Source: DASRHD01 sp035485575 (GTDB lineage: Bacteria > Verrucomicrobiota > Verrucomicrobiia > Opitutales > Opitutaceae). Taken from it: a stretch of DNA of 64,000 nucleotides. A program made the translations under genes and the position numbers. The DNA lies in contig DATHNW010000014.1 in NCBI GenBank assembly GCA_035485575.1, positions 1-64,000 of the forward strand. Direction: 5' to 3'. Numbering within the stretch: position 1 is the stretch's first letter; each line of letters opens with the position of its first letter. Below, one piece after another: positions 59,000-64,000 of this stretch. The notes beneath the pieces are model-generated. The model was not told the origin of the DNA. It searched no databases and saw only the letters and a list, made by a program, of their open reading frames with translations.

Positions 59000-60922
59000 T
59001 CAGGGATTTGGTTGAACCGGAGCCGGCGCTGATTGAAGCGCGCGTAGCTGCGCCAGCTCGACGGATGCCGGCTCATCATGAGGATTGAACCGCAGCGCTT
59101 CCTCAAGTTGTCCGATTGCCTCCGGCACCTGGCCCAAATTGGCCAGGGCATTCCCCAGGTTGTGGTGCGCATCGGCATAGTCCGGCTTGATCCGCACTGC
59201 TTCCCGAAATTGGCCAATCGCTTCCGCCATCCGCTCAGTTCGGGCGAAAGCAAGGCCCAGGTTATTATGGGTGAATGCATTCCTGGGGTTGAGCCTCAAG
59301 GCTTCCTCGTAGTGCCCGATTGCCTCCGGTATCCGGCCCTGCCGGGCCAAAACGTTTCCCAGGCTGTTGTGTGCGTCGGCATAGTCCGGCTTGATCCGCA
59401 GCGCTTCCTTATATTGTCCAACTGCCTCAATCGCTCGACCCATCTTATCCAAAACAACACCCAGATTACGGTGTGCTTCGGCATCGGCGGGTTCAAGCCG
59501 TACCGCTTCCTCGAGAGGCTGCAGGGCCTCGGAATTCCGGCCGGTTTTGAGCAGCTCAAATCCCAGCTGGTTTTGGGCCCGGGCGTTGCCGGGCGATTTG
59601 GCCACGGTGTCGCTCCAAATGGCGAGAGCGCTCGAGTAATCCTCGTTCCGTCGCAGCGTGAGAAATCCTAGGACAATCGCGAAGGCCAGGAGCACGGGCA
59701 GGCTTCGCCGTCCGGCCAAGGCGTAGCTGCCCAACACCAGAAGCGCCGCCACCGCGGCCAGCGGCAGGTACATGCGGTGTTCGGCCATCGTTTCCGTCGC
59801 CACCGGGACGATGCTGGAACTTGGCGCCAGAATGGCGAAAAACCAAAGGCCGGCAAAACCGATCGCCGGCCAGCGCCGCAGCCCGGCGATCATGCCCGCG
59901 ACCAGCACGGCAATGATCAAAGCAAACGGGATAATATTCGCGCCCGGCGCAACCACCGTTCTCCCATAATCGAAAACCAGGGGATGTGGCCAGAGGGACA
60001 GCCACAGGTAGTGCGCAATCGCAGGAAATTGCGTCAGTGCGTATACCCACCAGGACACCCCTCCGCCAAAACCGGCTGATCCATTGCGGTTGCCGCCTGT
60101 GCTTGCCACCAGGCACCCCAGCAACAGCCAGGTGGTGGCCAGCCCTAAATATAACCGCCGGCGTTTTTGCCAGGCTTCCTGAAAGGAGCCGGTGACAAAA
60201 GTGCGATCGTAGAGCAGCACGATCAGCGGAGCCGAAACCATGACCTCCTTGGTGGCCATGCCGAGAAGGCAGCAGAGGAAAGAGGCGGAAAACCAGAAGC
60301 CGGAGGACCGAAGGCGGATGCCGGAAGAATTGGAGTCTACTCCGCGGATGAAGCAATAGAGCGTCAGCAGGTAAAACAGCCCCATGAGGGATTCGGCGCG
60401 TTGCACCGTGTACGTCACCGCTGCAGTCTGGAGCGGATGCAGCGTCCAGATGAGTGCGACGGTGAAAGCGAGAATCGTGGACGAAGTCGCCACACCCGTC
60501 GTTAGGGAGCTGGTCTTACGATCGGCAGTGGAAAGGGCCGCACCGCTGGTCGAGCGCAGGAGGGTTCGCCGCACGAGGCCAAACAACGTCAGGCCGGCCA
60601 GGATATGGATGGCGAGGTTGAACGCGTGATAACCCCACACGTTCGGGCCACCGAAAGCATAGTTGATGGCCAGGGAAAGGTTGACGATCGGCCGGCCGCT
60701 GGTGGTTAAGCCCGGTGGCGGTGATAATGCAGACCAGAGGGGCCAGAGATTCTGGATCGTCGGATTATCGGTGATCGCCGCCGAGTCATCGTAGATAAAC
60801 GGGACGGAAAAGCTGTTATGATAAGCGGCCAGTGTCGCGAGCACGAGCGCGCCGCCGGCCAGGAAGACAGCCCCGGGCGAAGCGGCAAGGGATGGCTTCC
60901 GGTGCGCGGGTTTAGTGCTCAC
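59000..60922 (-). CDS. TMTC-like membrane protein with C-terminal TPR repeats
   Basis: The 640-residue protein has about ten membrane helices in residues 20-420 and a TPR domain at about 425-630. The first loop contains FSVPFIYDDSAAITDNPTI; an acidic pair at this place is typical of GT-C glycosyltransferases, and the layout matches TMTC O-mannosyltransferase-like proteins. At least five 34-residue TPR units are visible, for example ADAHNSLGNVLARQGRIPEA and ADAHHNLGNALANLGQVPEA. It may glycosylate exported proteins, with the TPRs outside the membrane. The gene is divergent from the next glycosyltransferase. Confidence 0.75.
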   Translation of the reverse strand: MSTKPAHRKPSLAASPGAVFLAGGALVLATLAAYHNSFSVPFIYDDSAAITDNPTIQNLWPLWSALSPPPGLTTSGRPIVNLSLAINYAFGGPNVWGYHAFNLAIHILAGLTLFGLVRRTLLRSTSGAALSTADRKTSSLTTGVATSSTILAFTVALIWTLHPLQTAAVTYTVQRAESLMGLFYLLTLYCFIRGVDSNSSGIRLRSSGFWFSASFLCCLLGMATKEVMVSAPLIVLLYDRTFVTGSFQEAWQKRRRLYLGLATTWLLLGCLVASTGGNRNGSAGFGGGVSWWVYALTQFPAIAHYLWLSLWPHPLVFDYGRTVVAPGANIIPFALIIAVLVAGMIAGLRRWPAIGFAGLWFFAILAPSSSIVPVATETMAEHRMYLPLAAVAALLVLGSYALAGRRSLPVLLAFAIVLGFLTLRRNEDYSSALAIWSDTVAKSPGNARAQNQLGFELLKTGRNSEALQPLEEAVRLEPADAEAHRNLGVVLDKMGRAIEAVGQYKEALRIKPDYADAHNSLGNVLARQGRIPEAIGHYEEALRLNPRNAFTHNNLGLAFARTERMAEAIGQFREAVRIKPDYADAHHNLGNALANLGQVPEAIGQLEEALRFNPHDEPASVELAQLRALQSAPAPVQPNP

Positions 60923-61028
60923 AGTGATTCATTGAAAACGGTTTTTTGGCCGATGGGAAAACGGATCTTATCGGGCGCTCAGGTCGTTTTACGGCTGGCC
61001 ACGCGGCATTTTTCTGGAATATCGGCTC

Positions 61029-63089
61029 ATGGTTTCTCCTTCTGCCCCGCCTGGTCCTCGAGGTCCGACGGGCAGATTTATCTGGTGGATCGTGGCTGGC
61101 CTGCTCGTTTTTTATTTCGTCATGGCGTTCAGTGCCAGCTGGGGGAAAGGAGTCACTTTCGACGAGATCGATCACCTCGCAACCGGTTATAATTATTGGG
61201 TGAACCATGATTTTCGCCTCAGCCCGGCGAACGGAGACTTTGTCAAGCGCTGGGCCTCCTTGCCGCTCCTCATTTCGCGGCCCAAGTACCCCTCCATTGC
61301 CAATCCCCTGTGGCGAGAGGCGGAGTGGTTTAACATGGCATACATCTTTTTCTTTCAGAGTGGCAATGACCCGGCCGCGTTGCTGTTGCAGGGGCGGGCC
61401 ATGGTGGCGCTGCTGGGCGTCGTGCTGGGGTTGGCGGTGTTTTTGGGCGCAAGGGAGCTTTTTGGGAATGGGGGCGGGCTGATTGCCCTGGTGCTGTTTG
61501 TGTTTTGTCCACACATGCTGGCTCACGGAGGCATGGTGACCACCGATATGTCCACGGCCCTGCTGTTCTTTGTCAGCACCTGGAGCATCTGGCGTTTGAT
61601 CCACACCGTGACTTGGGGATGGCTGGTCATGAGCACGTTGTCACTTGGGTTCTTGTTTCTCTGCAAGATAACTTCGATCATAATAGTTCCGATCGCCGTC
61701 CTGCTCGTGGTTGTGCGGTTGATCGCCGGTCCGCCTCTCGTGTGGAGGCTCGGGCCGAAGCGGGTGATTCTAGGACGCGGCGGCCAGGCAGGTATTATCG
61801 TGGGGCTAGTGTTGACCCATGCCCTCGTCGCGATGGCCATGGTCTGGGCTTTCTATGATTTTAGATACGCCGCCCGGGCTGACGCGACCGATCCGGGCTT
61901 GATGTTTGTCAAGAGTGAGGCCAGCGCCACACCGCTGGGGCCGTATGTCCAGACGGCGATGGATTGGTGTCGTCGCTGGCACGTGCTGCCGGAAGGCTAT
62001 CTTAAGGGCAACGAAGAGCTTCTCACGACGACGGACCGGCGCCCAAGCTTTATGAACGGCCACTGGAAGGTCGGTGGCTGGCACGCATTTTTTCTCTATG
62101 CTTTTTGGATAAAAACCCCGCCGGCCCTGTTTCTCCTCCTGCCTCTCGGATTGGCGGGATGGTGGTGGTTTGAGCGGCAGCGGAGACAAAAAGGGGAAGC
62201 TTCATCTCCCTTGACCTCTTCGTTCTACCAGGCCACCCCGTTCGTCATTTCGTTCCTTGTCTACGCTGCGGTGGCGATTACCGAGAAGGTAAATATCGGT
62301 CATCGGCATATTCTGTTTTTGTATCCGCTCCTCTATGTCCTGGCCGGGTCCGCCATCCTGTGGTGGCCGATGCAAAAGCTTTGGGCCAAGGTCGTCGTCG
62401 TCGTTCTCCTTTGCTGGTTTGCGGGCGATTCCCTTTTGATCCGGCCGAATTACCTGGCCTATTTCAACGGTCTTTCAGGTGGCCCGACCCAAGGCTACCG
62501 GCACCTGGTCGACAGCTCGCTCGATTGGGGCCAGGACCTTCCCGGGCTGAAGCACTGGCTGGCCGTCCACAATCCAGGCGATCGCGACCCCGTTTTCTTT
62601 TCCTATTTTGGCACCGACAGCCCGGACTATTACGGCATCAACAGCCAGCGCCTCCCTGGGTTTCCCGACTGGCGGAAACGGGAAGCGTTCCCCTACGTGC
62701 CGGGTTATTATGCGATCAGCGCCACCATGTTTCAAAATATCTACACGCAGACTTTCGGTCCGTGGAACCGCATGAACGAGGCTGAATACCAGGAGACCCT
62801 GCGCAGCTTCGAGAAACTGGGGGACACGCCGAATGATGCCGGGGCGCTTACGGCTTTGTTTCAGAAATATCCGGAAAAAGACTGGCACGAGCCCTACGAC
62901 AGATTGGAAAAACTCCGTTTCGCGCGGCTTTGCGGATGGCTGCGCGCCACCAAGCGGCCACCGGATGACAATGTGGGCTATTCGATTCTCATTTGGAAGC
63001 TGGACGAACACGACCTGCATGAGGCGCTGGCCGGGCCTCCGTTGGAATTGTACGATTCCCCCGCGGTTAATTTCCCGAACGGAATCTGA
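61029..63089 (+). CDS. ArnT/PMT-like membrane glycosyltransferase
   Basis: The 686-residue protein has about eleven to twelve membrane helices. The first periplasmic loop holds KGVTFDEIDHLATGYNYW, the acidic DE motif of GT-C enzymes of the ArnT, PMT and STT3 type, which use polyprenyl-phosphate sugars. A later CKITSIIIVPIAVLLVVV helix and EKVNIGHRHILFLYPLLYV segment fit, and a soluble C-terminal domain of about 190 residues begins with YRHLVDSSLDWGQDL. The acceptor is unknown. It is divergently arranged to the TMTC-like gene with a 106-base spacer. Confidence 0.72.
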   Translation: MVSPSAPPGPRGPTGRFIWWIVAGLLVFYFVMAFSASWGKGVTFDEIDHLATGYNYWVNHDFRLSPANGDFVKRWASLPLLISRPKYPSIANPLWREAEWFNMAYIFFFQSGNDPAALLLQGRAMVALLGVVLGLAVFLGARELFGNGGGLIALVLFVFCPHMLAHGGMVTTDMSTALLFFVSTWSIWRLIHTVTWGWLVMSTLSLGFLFLCKITSIIIVPIAVLLVVVRLIAGPPLVWRLGPKRVILGRGGQAGIIVGLVLTHALVAMAMVWAFYDFRYAARADATDPGLMFVKSEASATPLGPYVQTAMDWCRRWHVLPEGYLKGNEELLTTTDRRPSFMNGHWKVGGWHAFFLYAFWIKTPPALFLLLPLGLAGWWWFERQRRQKGEASSPLTSSFYQATPFVISFLVYAAVAITEKVNIGHRHILFLYPLLYVLAGSAILWWPMQKLWAKVVVVVLLCWFAGDSLLIRPNYLAYFNGLSGGPTQGYRHLVDSSLDWGQDLPGLKHWLAVHNPGDRDPVFFSYFGTDSPDYYGINSQRLPGFPDWRKREAFPYVPGYYAISATMFQNIYTQTFGPWNRMNEAEYQETLRSFEKLGDTPNDAGALTALFQKYPEKDWHEPYDRLEKLRFARLCGWLRATKRPPDDNVGYSILIWKLDEHDLHEALAGPPLELYDSPAVNFPNGI

Positions 63090-63100
63090 GCCGCGGGCTC
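63088..63100. terminator. Short hairpin between convergent genes
   Basis: GAGCC (63088-63092) and GGCTC (63096-63100) form a five-base stem at the end of the glycosyltransferase gene, overlapping its TGA stop. There is no T-run, so the terminator assignment is weak. Confidence 0.25.
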
Positions 63101-63110
63101 GGCAAAAGTC

Positions 63111-64000
63111 TCAATCCATGCCGACCTGACCCGAAAGTGAGGCACCGGCCGGTACGACCGAGGCATCGATGCCGAGCAGCCGGCAGGCATTGGCGGCGAC
63201 GCGGATGGAATTGTTGCAGCTGCGTTCATCCGGGTAAATGTGGGCCATCGTGGCCAGATAAAGATTGGGCAGGGGCGTGACGACCGGCGGGACCTTTTTC
63301 GAGAACTGCAAATCGCATACGGTCGCCGCCGTGAGCGTTCTGAAAACATGCGCCTTATGCACGTGCGACCGGTCAAATTGCGGGTAGATCCGGTCGAGCG
63401 GATCGATCATCATCCGGGCAATCTCCGCTTCCGGCATTCTTGCCAGAGCATTATCCGCTTCAAAATAACGGGACAGGTAAACAATGTGGCGTCCGCCGTA
63501 GACGCTCGGTGGAATGAAATTGGTGTGCTCGATGACTCCTCCAAACGGGAAGCCTGCATCGGCCACATTCAGCCAGTAAACCTGGCTGAGCGGGCGGTCC
63601 AACTCCAGGATGGTGCAGACCGCGCCAAAATATTTGATGTCGGCGAGCCGGCGGGCAAAGTCCGGCCTGGCCTCCTGCAGTAAAGGGGCCAGGTGGACGG
63701 TCGGAATCGTGGCCAGGAATCGGGAGCCCTCAAACTCACCGGCTGTGGTTTGAACCGCCGCGAGCGCGTCTTGACGGATGACGAGTTTCTCGACGCGCGC
63801 CTGCAGGACGATTTTCACCCCCAAGGCCGACAGCTCTCTCAGCAGGGCATCGAGCAACACTTTGAGGCTGCCGCGGAGATAGCCCAATCTTTCATCGCCG
63901 CGCTCGCGAGAGCCGAGGCGCTGCCTTAACCGGCCGATCATCCACGCGACCGGCACCTGGCCGGCAAATGGACCAAACTTGACTTCGAGCATCGGCCTCC
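63111..64000 (-). CDS. NAD(P)/FAD-dependent oxidoreductase, N-terminus outside window
   Basis: The frame is open to the right window edge, so only the C-terminal 296 or so residues are present; the first Met seen (63992) is internal, in a PMLEVKFGPFAGQ segment typical of amine-oxidase/desaturase-like flavoproteins. Further family features are FEGSRFLATIPTVHLAPLL, TILELDRPLSQVYWLNVAD and the C-terminal FAD-contact region PLPNLYLATMAHIYPDERS. The N-terminal Rossmann motif is not visible. It converges with the glycosyltransferase; related flavoproteins often accompany polyprenyl-sugar pathways. Confidence 0.8.
   Translation of the reverse strand, partial: RPMLEVKFGPFAGQVPVAWMIGRLRQRLGSRERGDERLGYLRGSLKVLLDALLRELSALGVKIVLQARVEKLVIRQDALAAVQTTAGEFEGSRFLATIPTVHLAPLLQEARPDFARRLADIKYFGAVCTILELDRPLSQVYWLNVADAGFPFGGVIEHTNFIPPSVYGGRHIVYLSRYFEADNALARMPEAEIARMMIDPLDRIYPQFDRSHVHKAHVFRTLTAATVCDLQFSKKVPPVVTPLPNLYLATMAHIYPDERSCNNSIRVAANACRLLGIDASVVPAGASLSGQVGMD

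Noticed and set aside
59078..59671. Regularly spaced repeats that resemble a CRISPR array
   Set aside because: The period is 102 bases within one reading frame; they encode degenerate TPR units.

Overview
The window looks like chromosomal DNA of a GC-rich Verrucomicrobiota bacterium, most likely of the Opitutales/Opitutaceae. This placement is an inference. It rests on an S10/spc/alpha ribosomal cluster that lacks rpmD, rpmJ and infA, on Lys/Ala-rich extensions of several ribosomal proteins, on DUF1080, DUF4861 and DUF5703-type proteins, and on a dense set of secreted glycoside hydrolases. No rRNA, tRNA, CRISPR array or intact insertion sequence was recognised.

Layout. Bases 1-11519: the end of rpsC and then rplP-rpmC-rpsQ-rplN-rplX-rplE-rpsN-rpsH-rplF-rplR-rpsE-rplO-secY-(degenerate adk)-map-rpsM-rpsK-rpsD-rpoA-rplQ, closed by a clear terminator. 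Bases 11587-24133: housekeeping metabolism, namely a small membrane zinc-ribbon protein, guaA, a putative periplasmic protein, hisD-hisC-hisB-hisH, gltA, a VC0807-type membrane protein, pdxJ-acpS-nnrD-dprA. Bases 24137-28927: mostly minus-strand genes (HIT protein, two unknowns, nrdR, pabA, an outer-membrane barrel) around tgt. Bases 29110-38149: a UDP-glucuronate decarboxylase, a lipoprotein, secA, a HAD hydrolase, a Tat-exported phosphatase and lnt.

Bases 38204-53768 form a catabolic locus for a pectin-type polysaccharide: DUF4861 protein, kduI, kduD, a LacI regulator with paired operator-like sites, GH29, GH27, an AT-richer hexuronate-type MFS transporter, GH28, a GH79-like enzyme and a large GH95/DUF5703-like enzyme. 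The secreted hydrolases would release fucose/galactose-type side chains and uronic acids. The transporter would import uronates, and KduI/KduD would carry them towards 2-keto-3-deoxygluconate.

Bases 53832-64000: a DUF1080 protein, an autoregulated-looking ArsR-SRPBCC-DUF899-DUF2182 operon whose last gene has lost its normal C-terminus, a secreted jelly-roll protein with two chitobiase-type repeats and a structured leader, a TMTC-like membrane TPR protein, an ArnT/PMT-like membrane glycosyltransferase, and the C-terminal part of an FAD oxidoreductase.

The most unusual points are: a frame-intact but catalytically dead half-adenylate-kinase in the canonical adk position; a tRNA-guanine transglycosylase with no zinc-binding cysteines; SecY with an extra C-terminal membrane helix; S11 with a 78-residue N-terminal extension; very rare Shine-Dalgarno sequences even in ribosomal protein genes, together with promoters placed almost on the start codon; and several strong intergenic palindromes.
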